DNA from: an uncultured Actinomycetes bacterium
GTDB taxonomy: Bacteria; Actinomycetota; Acidimicrobiia; Acidimicrobiales; Ilumatobacteraceae
Assembly (NCBI GenBank): GCA_903925985.1
Contig: CAIYHK010000070.1
Location: 1-13,634, forward strand
Length of the DNA stretch: 13,634 nucleotides
Direction of reading: 5' to 3'
In this document: positions 1-6,652 of the stretch, piece by piece
Position numbering within the stretch: position 1 is the first letter of the stretch
Layout of the letters: each line of letters starts with the position of its first letter
Program-made: the position numbers and the translations under genes
The notes under the pieces: generated by a model
The model's input: only the letters and a program-made list of their open reading frames with translations
Databases searched by the model: none
What the model was told of the DNA's origin: nothing

Positions 1-291
1 AAGAGTTGCACGATTCTCGCGGTTCAAGCCGACGGCGAAAACGTCACAACCGTAGAGGGACTCGCTAACGGCAATGAGATGCATCCGATGCAGCAAGCCT
101 TCATGGCAAATCACGGTCTGCAGTGTGGCTACTGCACCCCAGGAATGGTGATGGCCGCAATAAGTCTTGTGAAGGACATTCCAAACCCCACCGAAGAAGA
201 TGTGCGGATTGGGCTTGAAGGCAACTTGTGTCGATGCACCGGATATCACAACATCGTGCAATCCGTATTGGCCTATGCGGAAGGTAAGTGA
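1..291 (+). CDS. coxS: Carbon monoxide dehydrogenase-like small (2Fe-2S) subunit, 3' part only
   Basis: The reading frame is open from the first base, so the gene starts upstream; 96 C-terminal residues are visible. The family is the iron-sulfur subunit of molybdenum hydroxylases (CoxS, XdhA/NdhS type), which passes electrons from the molybdenum subunit to FAD. The visible part starts at a KSCT motif, whose Cys is probably the last ligand of the N-terminal plant-type [2Fe-2S] cluster. The ligands of the second, all-helical [2Fe-2S] domain follow: QCGYCTPGMVM (window residues 41-51, Cys42 and Cys45) and NLCRCTGY (75-82, Cys77 and Cys79). The phrase KSCTILAVQADG is typical of CoxS. The TGA stop at 289-291 lies next to or within the coxM start, so the two are co-translated. 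Without coxL, other hydroxylases of the family cannot be excluded, but the CoxD/E/G genes downstream favour a CO dehydrogenase type. Confidence 0.92.
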   Translation, partial: KSCTILAVQADGENVTTVEGLANGNEMHPMQQAFMANHGLQCGYCTPGMVMAAISLVKDIPNPTEEDVRIGLEGNLCRCTGYHNIVQSVLAYAEGK

Positions 292-296
292 TTGCG

Positions 297-1121
297 ATGT
301 ATCCAGCAGCTTTTGACTACAAACGACCCGAATCAGCGGCTGAGGCCATCAGCCTTGTAAACGAATTTGGTGACGATGCGAAGTTTCTCGCAGGTGGTCA
401 CAGTTTGTTACCACTCATGAAACTTCGTCTTGCTCAACCTACGGTCCTCATTGACATTGGTCGCCTCGCCGATCTTTCATACGTCCGTGATGCCGGTGAC
501 CACATTGCTATTGGGGCTTTGACACGTCACAAGGATGTTGAGACATCAGCTTTGCTGCGTCAGCATGTGCCATTGCTGGCAGATGCCGCAGCACATGTCG
601 GTGACCGCCAAGTGCGTCACCGCGGAACAATCGGCGGATCAATCGCACACGCTGATTCTGCAAGTGACTTGCCGGCAACGATTCTCGCTCTTGGTGCAAA
701 GCTGATTGTGGAAGGCATCGGTGGTAGGCGTGAAATTTCTGCCGTGGATTTCTTCATAGGTTTCTTGGAGTCAGCATTGTTGCCAGACGAGCTATTAGTT
801 GAAATTCAAGTGCCAAAGCTGTCGAACGCTGGTTGGAGCTTTCTCAAGTTCAACCGCCGCGCGCAGGACTGGGCAATTGTCGGTGTTGCAGCGTGGCGTG
901 ACGCAGGAAATTGCGGAGTTGCGCTTGTGAACATGGGGTCAACCCCCATTCTTGCTACGAGTGTCGTGCGGGCAATCGCCGATGGAGCTTCAGTTGCCGA
1001 CGCCGCCGCTTTGGCTTGCGTTGAGGCAGAACCCCAGTCGGACAACAACGCCACTGCCGAATACCGCACACATCTGGCGCAAGTGTTGGTCAAGCGCGCT
1101 TTAGACACTTGCTCACGCTGA
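297..1121 (+). CDS. coxM: Carbon monoxide dehydrogenase-like medium (FAD-binding) subunit
   Basis: The protein has 274 residues from ATG 297, close to the usual CoxM length of about 290. It is the flavoprotein subunit that accepts electrons from the CoxS clusters and hands them to the quinone side. Two FAD-binding motifs of the vanillyl-alcohol-oxidase-like fold are present: AGGHSLLP (residues 32-39) and TIGGSIAHADSASDLP (111-126). A C-terminal CO dehydrogenase flavoprotein domain follows from about residue 175 (FLKFNRRAQDWAIVGVAA). ATG 297 gives an N-terminus MYPAAFDYKRP that lines up with the first residues of characterised CoxM proteins. A GTG at 288, overlapping the coxS stop as GTGA, would add three residues and cannot be excluded. 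A GGAAGG at 279-284 could serve as ribosome binding site. The 3' end overlaps the convergent Dabb gene by 9 bases. The order S then M with no L between them is unusual. Confidence 0.94.
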   Translation: MYPAAFDYKRPESAAEAISLVNEFGDDAKFLAGGHSLLPLMKLRLAQPTVLIDIGRLADLSYVRDAGDHIAIGALTRHKDVETSALLRQHVPLLADAAAHVGDRQVRHRGTIGGSIAHADSASDLPATILALGAKLIVEGIGGRREISAVDFFIGFLESALLPDELLVEIQVPKLSNAGWSFLKFNRRAQDWAIVGVAAWRDAGNCGVALVNMGSTPILATSVVRAIADGASVADAAALACVEAEPQSDNNATAEYRTHLAQVLVKRALDTCSR

Positions 1122-1412
1122 AAATTGCACCGCAGCGCGTTCAGCAATGATGCTGCGGAAGACTTCAGCACGTACTCGCTCGTGAACTGGATGTGTGTCG
1201 TACAAACGCCAATCATCTTCTGAGTCGAATTGCGCAACAATTCCGTAGTCCCAATTACGACCCGTGGCCATCTGAAGATCGGGACCAAATGAGTACTCCC
1301 TGATTTTGGGTAATGCTGCACGCAACTCTGTTAGTGCATCAGCAATGCGCTGAAGATCAGATTCTGTGAGCTCACGATTCCATTTGAAGCAAACAACATG
1401 AGTGAACGTCAT
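1113..1412 (-). CDS. Dabb (stress-responsive alpha/beta-barrel) domain protein
   Basis: The 99-residue product has the size and motifs of a single Dabb domain, a dimeric ferredoxin-like alpha/beta barrel. The N-terminal strand is HVVCFKW (residues 5-11), and the C-terminal half has DYGIVAQFDSEDDWRLYDTHP (55-75) followed by H77, as in this family. Dabb proteins include plant stress proteins, olivetolic acid cyclase and many bacterial proteins of unknown substrate, so the reaction cannot be named. The start codon overlaps the stop of the upstream dehydrogenase gene (TGA at 1409-1411, ATG at 1410-1412), which indicates translational coupling and a shared pathway or regulation. The 3' end overlaps coxM by 9 bases in convergent orientation. 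Confidence 0.85.
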   Translation of the reverse strand: MTFTHVVCFKWNRELTESDLQRIADALTELRAALPKIREYSFGPDLQMATGRNWDYGIVAQFDSEDDWRLYDTHPVHERVRAEVFRSIIAERAAVQFSA

Positions 1413-2149
1413 AGCAATCCTCCATACACACCACCATCAACAGGGATATGTGCCCCGGTGATGAATTTGGCTTGTTCTGAACACATAAAAGTAACCACTG
1501 CTCCAAAGTCAGCAGGATCACCCAGTTTTCCCACGGGAATTCCTGCAGCTGGATCAGCAGCCCCGTAAAGCTGTTTCATACGATCTGTCGCATGATTGCC
1601 CGGCTGCACACTGTTCACCGTGATTCCAAAAGGCGCGACTTCACGAGCGAGAGTTTTCAGATAGGCAGTAAGCCCTGATCGAGCCGTGTTTGAAAGAATC
1701 AAACTCGGTATCGGCTGACGCACAGCAATTGATGTGATTGCCACAATCCGACCCCACTGCTGTTCCTTTAAATTTGGCAGCACTTCTTTGCACATTGCAA
1801 TCATTGCGATCAGGTTCGCTTCGAGTGCGGCTGCATAATCCTCGGTAGCGATGCTCGCATCATTTCCTGGCTTAGGGCCACCACCGTTTGTTACCAAAAT
1901 GTCAATCCCACCGAGGGCAGAAATTGCTTTATCCATAAAGCGCGTGGCGCCTGAAGAGGTTGAAATATCCTCAACCACACCAATTGCATTGTTGCCAAGA
2001 AGTTGCACCGCTGTATTCACACGGTCTGCATCGCGACCACAAATTGCAACAGATGTACCGGCGGCCAATAAATTTTGCGCTGTGGCAAAGCCCAAGCCTG
2101 CTGAAGCGGCTGCAACGACAGCTCGCTTGCCTTTTAGCCCTAGATCCAT
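1409..2149 (-). CDS. SDR-family oxidoreductase with atypical active site
   Basis: The protein has 246 residues, the usual length of a classical short-chain dehydrogenase/reductase, with a Rossmann fold for NAD(P). The nucleotide motif is degenerate: AAASAGLG (residues 13-20) instead of TGxxxGxG, and NGGG (88-91) instead of NNAG. Asn112 and Ser140 occupy the catalytic Asn and Ser positions. Where YxxxK is expected, the protein reads SNTAR (153-157), so Ser replaces Tyr and Arg replaces Lys. The C-terminal strand GAHIPVDGG (232-240) is normal for the superfamily. It resembles the 'BKR-like' SDR subgroup known to depart from the catalytic tetrad, so the annotation 3-oxoacyl-ACP reductase would be overconfident. 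No Shine-Dalgarno is evident, but TATCTT ends 6 bases before the ATG, which suggests a leaderless transcript. The gene is coupled to the downstream Dabb gene. Confidence 0.9.
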   Translation of the reverse strand: MDLGLKGKRAVVAAASAGLGFATAQNLLAAGTSVAICGRDADRVNTAVQLLGNNAIGVVEDISTSSGATRFMDKAISALGGIDILVTNGGGPKPGNDASIATEDYAAALEANLIAMIAMCKEVLPNLKEQQWGRIVAITSIAVRQPIPSLILSNTARSGLTAYLKTLAREVAPFGITVNSVQPGNHATDRMKQLYGAADPAAGIPVGKLGDPADFGAVVTFMCSEQAKFITGAHIPVDGGVYGGLL

Positions 2150-2170
2150 TCTCGAAAGATAATGCCAACT

Positions 2171-2196
2171 GGAATAGAACGACCACTCCGATCGTT
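2171..2196 (+). promoter_or_regulatory. Candidate ECF-sigma (SigR/SigH-like) promoter of the fasciclin gene
   Basis: GGAAT at 2171-2175 is followed after exactly 18 bases by GTT at 2194-2196. This matches the published consensus of the actinobacterial SigR/SigH group (GGAAT-N18-GTT). A start site about 7-9 bases downstream would give a leader of roughly 45 bases before ATG 2249. The motif has few fixed bases, so a chance match is possible. Confidence 0.4.
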
Positions 2197-2207
2197 ACAC
2201 CAAGCAC

Positions 2208-2224
2208 CACCGACTATGTCGGTG
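2208..2224 (+). promoter_or_regulatory. Perfect 7-bp inverted repeat in the fasciclin leader
   Basis: CACCGAC (2208-2214) and GTCGGTG (2218-2224) are perfect complements around a TAT spacer. The dyad lies just after the candidate promoter and 11 bases before the AGGAG ribosome binding site. It could be an operator or a 5'-leader hairpin. It also lies in the 99-base divergent spacer shared with the SDR gene, so it may affect both directions. There is no T-tract, so it is not an intrinsic terminator. Confidence 0.45.
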
Positions 2225-2248
2225 TGTTACCCCCTAGGAGATACCCCC

Positions 2249-2809
2249 ATGAAGAAGACACTTGCCGCCCTCGCGGTAGCGTCCGTTTTTGTACTTGCCG
2301 CATGCGGTGATGACGAGAACTCAGCAGAAACAACCACTACTGAGGCAACAGAAACTACTGAAACAACTGCGATGACCGAAGAGCCCGGCACCATCGTTGA
2401 AGTTGCACAAGGCAACGATGACTTTTCAACGTTGGTTGCAGCAATAGTTGCCGCTGGACTCGGTGATGCACTGTCAGGCGAAGGCCCGTTCACCGTGTTC
2501 GCCCCAACCAACGCCGCCTTTGAGGCACTGCCCGAAGGTCTGCTTGAGAAGCTTCTGCTTCCAGAGAACAAAGATGTACTCACATCAATTCTCACCTACC
2601 ACGTTGTAAGTGGAAAGGTCATGGCTGCGGATGTGACCGCTGGTGATGTTGCAACACTCGAAGGTTCAACCATTGCCATCACAACCGATGGCGGCGTGAT
2701 GATCAATGACGCAACTGTCACTGCCACAGACGTCGAGGCCTCCAATGGTGTGATCCACGTGATCGACCAGGTCATCGTGCCACCAACAGTGGATTTGTCG
2801 GCCCTCTAA
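2249..2809 (+). CDS. FAS1 (fasciclin) domain lipoprotein
   Basis: The 186-residue product starts with a lipoprotein signal peptide: a KK n-region, a hydrophobic core (residues 5-16) and the lipobox LAAC with Cys19. The mature protein should therefore be lipid-anchored on the outer face of the membrane. A Thr/Glu-rich linker (about 25-46) leads to one FAS1 domain (about 47-180). The domain has the H1 motif FTVFAPTNAAF (81-91), the YH motif TYHVVSGKV (116-124) and the H2 motif GVIHVIDQVIVP (167-178). FAS1 domains mediate adhesion or ligand binding; MPT70/MPT83 are mycobacterial relatives. ATG 2249 is chosen because AGGAG lies 8 bases upstream (2236-2240) and the signal peptide begins there. A strong terminator follows directly, so the gene is monocistronic and unlikely to belong to the cox operons. 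Confidence 0.95.
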   Translation: MKKTLAALAVASVFVLAACGDDENSAETTTTEATETTETTAMTEEPGTIVEVAQGNDDFSTLVAAIVAAGLGDALSGEGPFTVFAPTNAAFEALPEGLLEKLLLPENKDVLTSILTYHVVSGKVMAADVTAGDVATLEGSTIAITTDGGVMINDATVTATDVEASNGVIHVIDQVIVPPTVDLSAL

Positions 2810-2834
2810 TCAGAGCCACATCTGTTTGACACTG

Positions 2835-2868
2835 GGACCGGAGCGGAAACGCTCCGGTCCTTTTGTTT
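2835..2868 (+). terminator. Strong rho-independent terminator after the fasciclin gene
   Basis: An 11-bp perfect GC-rich stem (2835-2845 with 2850-2860) encloses a GAAA tetraloop and is followed by TTTTGTTT (2861-2868). It begins 26 bases after the fasciclin stop codon. It separates the lipoprotein gene from the cox accessory operon, whose first start codon lies only 45 bases beyond the T-tract. Confidence 0.93.
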
Positions 2869-2913
2869 ACCCAACTTCGGAGCCAAAGCGGCCTTGCAAG
2901 TACGCTCGTATCA

Positions 2914-3819
2914 ATGTCTCAAGCACCATCCTCTGTTGGTCAGGTTCGTGATGCCCTCCAAACCAACGATTACATCCCCGATGATGGCTTAGCCACGGCG
3001 ATTTTCTTGGCCATCACCCTTGGTCGACCCCTACTGCTCGAAGGCGAAGCTGGTGTTGGCAAAACTGAAGTTGCCAAAGTCATCACGCGGTGGCTGGGTG
3101 CTGAACTGATTCGTCTTCAGTGCTACGAGGGAATTGACGCATCACAGGCTGTCTACGACTGGGACTATTCGCGTCAGTTGCTTCACCTGCGTAGCTCGGA
3201 AGCCTCGGGGGAGGCACAATCAATCGGCACCGGTGCACTTGAGGGTCAATTATTCGATGAACGATTCCTTCTGAAGCGTGCACTCCTTCGAGCGATCGAG
3301 AACGATGGTCGTGACAAAGTTTTGCTGATTGATGAAATCGACCGTGCCGATGATGAATTCGAGGCCTACTTACTCGAAGTTTTGTCCGACTATCAGGTGA
3401 CCGTTCCCGAACTCGGCACGTACAAGGCCGAGAAGCCACCGATTGTGATCCTCACCTCAAATCGCACACGAGACGTTCACGACGCACTCAAGCGACGTTG
3501 CCTATACCACTGGGTTGAGCATCCAAGTTTTGAGCGCGAAGTAGCCATCGTGAAGTTGCGAGTGCCCACTGCGGCCGACAAACTCGTTCGGCAAGTAGCA
3601 GCAGCAGTTGAAATCATGCGTGGTCTTCATTTGTACAAGTCACCCGGTGTTGCCGAGAGTATTGACTGGACTACAGCGCTCGCACGGCTTGGCGCAACTG
3701 AGCTTTCCGAGGAACTCATCCGCAACACCCTTGGCACTGTTCTCAAATATCGCGAAGACCAGCAACGCGTGGAGGATTCCGGGGTCGACTCAATCCTTGG
3801 CCAAGCTATAGCGCGGTGA
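2914..3819 (+). CDS. coxD: MoxR-family AAA+ ATPase, CoxD-like maturation factor
   Basis: The 301-residue product is a single AAA+ domain. Walker A is GEAGVGKT (residues 44-51), Walker B is VLLIDE (136-141), sensor 1 is TSNRT (181-185, Asn183), and arginines at 194-195 are arginine-finger candidates. The phrase YEGIDASQAVYDWDY (71-85) is characteristic of CoxD-type MoxR proteins. In Oligotropha, CoxD is needed to sulfurate and metallate the Mo/Cu site of CO dehydrogenase, working with the VWA protein CoxE. ATG 2914 is chosen because an in-frame TTG at 2863 lies inside the T-tract of the preceding terminator. No Shine-Dalgarno is seen; TACGCT (2901-2906) ends 7 bases before the ATG, which suggests a leaderless mRNA. 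This is the first gene of an eight-gene run; the next starts 4 bases after its stop. Confidence 0.94.
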   Translation: MSQAPSSVGQVRDALQTNDYIPDDGLATAIFLAITLGRPLLLEGEAGVGKTEVAKVITRWLGAELIRLQCYEGIDASQAVYDWDYSRQLLHLRSSEASGEAQSIGTGALEGQLFDERFLLKRALLRAIENDGRDKVLLIDEIDRADDEFEAYLLEVLSDYQVTVPELGTYKAEKPPIVILTSNRTRDVHDALKRRCLYHWVEHPSFEREVAIVKLRVPTAADKLVRQVAAAVEIMRGLHLYKSPGVAESIDWTTALARLGATELSEELIRNTLGTVLKYREDQQRVEDSGVDSILGQAIAR

Positions 3820-3823
3820 CCAA

Positions 3824-4972
3824 GTGAGTGCTGTGGTGCAGTCCGATGTCGAAAGACTCGCTGTTGCATTCGCTTATGCACTCCGTGATGCCGGTGTTTC
3901 GGTGCCGCTTGACTCCGTGATCACCTTTGTTAGTGCAATTGAAGCCACTGGGATCGACCAGCACGAGAGCGTCTACTGGAGCGGTCGCACCACACTCATC
4001 AGACGACCAGAGGACATTGATACCTATAACTCGGTTTTTCAGGCATTTTGGTATCAGGACCAAGGCTGGATGCCACTCACGTTTGCGCCAGTTGAGCAAG
4101 AACACACCCTTGCGGTTGATGACGAATCTGGGGGGCTTGATTCGGACTCAGGTGATGGTTCCGACCAAGCCGACACCACTCTTCGATTTTCTACAACTGA
4201 ACTTTTGCGGGAAAAAGACTTTGCTGAGTGCACAGACGAAGAGCTATTCGAAGCGCAGAAGCTGATGTCACGTCTACGCATTGCGGGACCACCTCGGGCA
4301 TCACTTCGCTTTGCCACCGATCGGCACGGGAAGCGCCCCGATTTGCGACGCACGGTTCGCGGTTCGTTGCGTCACGGGGGCGAGCCGATCAAAAGAGAGT
4401 GGAAGGATGCCGGTGAACGACAGCGTCGACTCGTTTTACTGCTTGATATCTCTGGCTCAATGGAGCCTTATGCTCGAGCACTTCTCCGCTTTGTCCACGC
4501 CGCTGTGGCGGGGCGCCAAAAAGTGGAAGCTTTCACCATTGGCACCAGGCTCACCCGAATTACAAAAGACCTAAACGAACGCGATCCTGATAAAGCGCTT
4601 GCAGCTGCAGCTGCGCGAGTGGCGGATTGGAGCGGTGGCACACGGCTAGGTTCTTGTCTGCGGGACTTCAACGATCAATGGGGTGTTCGCGGTGTTGCTC
4701 GCGGGGCGATAGTTGTTGTTTTGTCCGACGGCTGGGATCGTGGTGAGCCCGAGCTCCTTGGCCAGCAGATGGAACGCCTACATCGAGTCACATCAAGGAT
4801 CGTGTGGGTAAACCCACTGAAATTCACGCCGGGTTATGCACCTCTTGCTAAAGGCATGGCTGCGGCACTTCCTCACATTGACAACTTTGTCGAGGGGCAT
4901 TCGCTTGCGTCAATGGAAGAACTTGCGCGTGTGATCTCACTGCCCCTGAACACAACTGCTGTGCGAGACTGA
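3824..4972 (+). CDS. coxE: VWA domain protein CoxE
   Basis: The protein has 382 residues from GTG 3824, the usual size of CoxE. The N-terminal half (about 1-95) carries the helical region typical of CoxE-type proteins. A very acidic low-complexity stretch rich in Asp, Glu, Ser and Gly (about 98-118) follows. The von Willebrand A domain runs from about 202. Its MIDAS metal site is visible: DISGSM (208-213), Thr273 in GGTRLG, and Asp302 in LSDGWD. In characterised CO oxidisers CoxE partners the MoxR ATPase CoxD during assembly of the CuSMoO2 centre. The MoxR-VWA pairing next door supports the same role. Both flanking gaps are 4 bases, consistent with a co-translated operon. A general MoxR/VWA chaperone function is the alternative. 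Confidence 0.94.
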   Translation: MSAVVQSDVERLAVAFAYALRDAGVSVPLDSVITFVSAIEATGIDQHESVYWSGRTTLIRRPEDIDTYNSVFQAFWYQDQGWMPLTFAPVEQEHTLAVDDESGGLDSDSGDGSDQADTTLRFSTTELLREKDFAECTDEELFEAQKLMSRLRIAGPPRASLRFATDRHGKRPDLRRTVRGSLRHGGEPIKREWKDAGERQRRLVLLLDISGSMEPYARALLRFVHAAVAGRQKVEAFTIGTRLTRITKDLNERDPDKALAAAAARVADWSGGTRLGSCLRDFNDQWGVRGVARGAIVVVLSDGWDRGEPELLGQQMERLHRVTSRIVWVNPLKFTPGYAPLAKGMAAALPHIDNFVEGHSLASMEELARVISLPLNTTAVRD

Positions 4973-4976
4973 CACC

Positions 4977-6092
4977 GTGAAGGAAATACTCGATGACATC
5001 ACTCGTTGGCGCAACGCGGGCAAGAAAATTGCTGTAGCGCGTGTCATTGATGTCGAAGGTTCGGGTCCTCGCGATGCGGGTGCCGCAATGGCAGTTACCC
5101 AAGATGGTGAGGTTGCTGGTTCTGTAAGTGGCGGCTGCGTAGAGGGTGCCGTCGTAACGGAGGCACTAGAAGTATTAAGCAGTGGCATCCGTGGCCGGCG
5201 CGTCACTTTCGGGTACTCCGATGATGAGGCCTTTGCTGTTGGTCTTACATGTGGCGGCACTGTGCATCTGTTCATCCAACCGCTCGATGAAACGGCATTT
5301 GATGCCCTCGCTACCCCGCTGCAGAACAACAATCCAGTAGTAATCGCCACCGTTTGCGGTGGACCCGGCATTGGTTCAAGCATCGTTGCCACACCTGAAT
5401 CGCTCGTTGGCACATTGGGCAATAACGAACTTGACCGTGTTGCAAGTCGTGACGCGCGCGGGGATCTAGATCTTGGGCGCACAACTACCCGCCACTACGG
5501 CCCCGAGGGGCAAGTAACGCCAAGTGATCTTGAAGACACCAACACAGTCACACTGTTTATCGAGTCGTTCGCGCCAGCACCAGAGATGTGGATTTTTGGA
5601 GCCGTGGACTTCACGGCTGCACTCGCCCGAGTGGCAAAAGTTCTTGGCTACCGAGTCACGGTGTGTGATGCCCGAGAAATGTTCGCCACCAAGAAGCGTT
5701 TTCCGATGGCCGATGATGTGAAGGTCACATGGCCGGGTGCAGTTTTTGCCGAACACGGAAAGTCACTCGGACCACGAGATGCAGTTTGCATCCTCACTCA
5801 CGATCCGAAATTTGATGTGCCTGCCATTGAAGGCGCACTCGCAAGCAACGTCGGCTACATCGGAGTTATGGGTAGCCGCAAGACCATTGAAAAACGCCTG
5901 CAACGGCTCGCAGATGTTGGCATAACCGCCACCGAAGATCTTTCCCGCTTGATGCAACCCATCGGACTCGACATCGGTTCACGCACGCCTGAGGAAACCG
6001 CAATTTCCATCTGTGCGGAAATAATCGCGTGTCGATCGGGTCGCACCGCAACTTCATTGCGCAATTCAAGCGGTCCAATCCACGCCAACTAA
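4977..6092 (+). CDS. XdhC/CoxF-CoxI family molybdenum-cofactor insertion protein
   Basis: The 371-residue product contains both XdhC halves. The N-terminal XdhC/CoxI domain has GSVSGGCVEG (residues 48-57, Cys54) and TCGGTVHLFIQPL (91-103). The C-terminal Rossmann-like XdhC domain has WIFGAVDFTAALARVAKVLG (205-224), then THDPKFD (274-280), YIGVMGSRKT (294-303) and IGLDIGSRTPEETAISI (329-345). XdhC proteins bind molybdenum cofactor, promote its sulfuration and deliver it to xanthine dehydrogenase-family enzymes. The classical cox cluster has two such genes, coxF and coxI; only one full-length copy occurs here, so no single symbol is assigned. The GTG start lies 4 bases after the coxE stop. The stop overlaps the next gene by one base (TAATG). 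Confidence 0.94.
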   Translation: MKEILDDITRWRNAGKKIAVARVIDVEGSGPRDAGAAMAVTQDGEVAGSVSGGCVEGAVVTEALEVLSSGIRGRRVTFGYSDDEAFAVGLTCGGTVHLFIQPLDETAFDALATPLQNNNPVVIATVCGGPGIGSSIVATPESLVGTLGNNELDRVASRDARGDLDLGRTTTRHYGPEGQVTPSDLEDTNTVTLFIESFAPAPEMWIFGAVDFTAALARVAKVLGYRVTVCDAREMFATKKRFPMADDVKVTWPGAVFAEHGKSLGPRDAVCILTHDPKFDVPAIEGALASNVGYIGVMGSRKTIEKRLQRLADVGITATEDLSRLMQPIGLDIGSRTPEETAISICAEIIACRSGRTATSLRNSSGPIHAN

Positions 6093-6652
6093 TGAGCGTT
6101 GCAGCAGTAATCCTTGCAGCAGGTGGTGGCAGCCGATTCGTGGGCGACACACACAAACTTCTAAACACAATTAATGGACGGCCGATAGTTTCACTTGCGA
6201 TTCAGTCAGCGGTTGACGCGGGCATTGGAGAGGTCTTAGTAGTAACTGGGGCTGCAAATCTTGACTCTGCACTCAGTGAGTTTCCCAATGTGGTTCGGGT
6301 TCATAATCACAATTGGGCCGCGGGCCAGGCTGTTTCAATTCAATGTGCAATTCGTAGCATTGGCTCCGAAGTCACACGGGTAGTGGTCGGACTCGGCGAT
6401 CAGCCTGGCATCGAGCCCTCCAGCTGGCGGGCCATCGCAGAGGACCCGAATGAAATTACCGTTGCGACCTATCAAGGCATTCGCGCGAATCCAGTTGGGC
6501 TCAATCGAAGTGTGTGGGACTTGTTGCCCATAGATGGTGATGAAGGTGCACGAAAAGTGATGAAAATGCACCCCGAACTGGTCCACGAACTACCCTGCAT
6601 TGGGTCATCTGAAGACATAGATACCGTGGAGGACTTACGTCGATGGAACTGA
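6092..6652 (+). CDS. MobA/MocA-like molybdopterin nucleotidyltransferase
   Basis: The 186-residue product is a MobA-like NTP transferase (NTP_transf_3). It begins with the nucleotide-binding signature VILAAGGGSRFVGDTHKLL (residues 6-24, Arg15 and Lys22). It continues with GLGDQP (100-105), which in this group binds metal and nucleotide, then ANPVGLNRSVWDLL (132-145) and DIDT (175-178). The likely role is CTP:molybdopterin cytidylyltransferase (MocA), making the cytosine dinucleotide form used by CO dehydrogenase-type enzymes. GTP specificity (MobA) cannot be excluded from the sequence alone. ATG 6092 in a TAATG junction is preferred, because it places the signature at the N-terminus and fits translational coupling to the XdhC gene. 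An upstream in-frame extension would add 21 non-conserved residues. Its 3' end overlaps coxG by 10 bases. Confidence 0.88.
   Translation: MSVAAVILAAGGGSRFVGDTHKLLNTINGRPIVSLAIQSAVDAGIGEVLVVTGAANLDSALSEFPNVVRVHNHNWAAGQAVSIQCAIRSIGSEVTRVVVGLGDQPGIEPSSWRAIAEDPNEITVATYQGIRANPVGLNRSVWDLLPIDGDEGARKVMKMHPELVHELPCIGSSEDIDTVEDLRRWN

Noticed and set aside
806..1321. Long minus-strand open frame across the coxM/Dabb junction
   Set aside because: It is antisense to coxM and overlaps the Dabb gene in another frame. Its composition is Arg/Thr/Ala/Ser-rich without domain logic, as expected for a shadow frame.
2863..2913. Upstream TTG start extending coxD by 17 residues
   Set aside because: The TTG lies in the T-tract of the fasciclin terminator, and the added residues are not conserved-looking. 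ATG 2914 has a suitably placed -10-like element.
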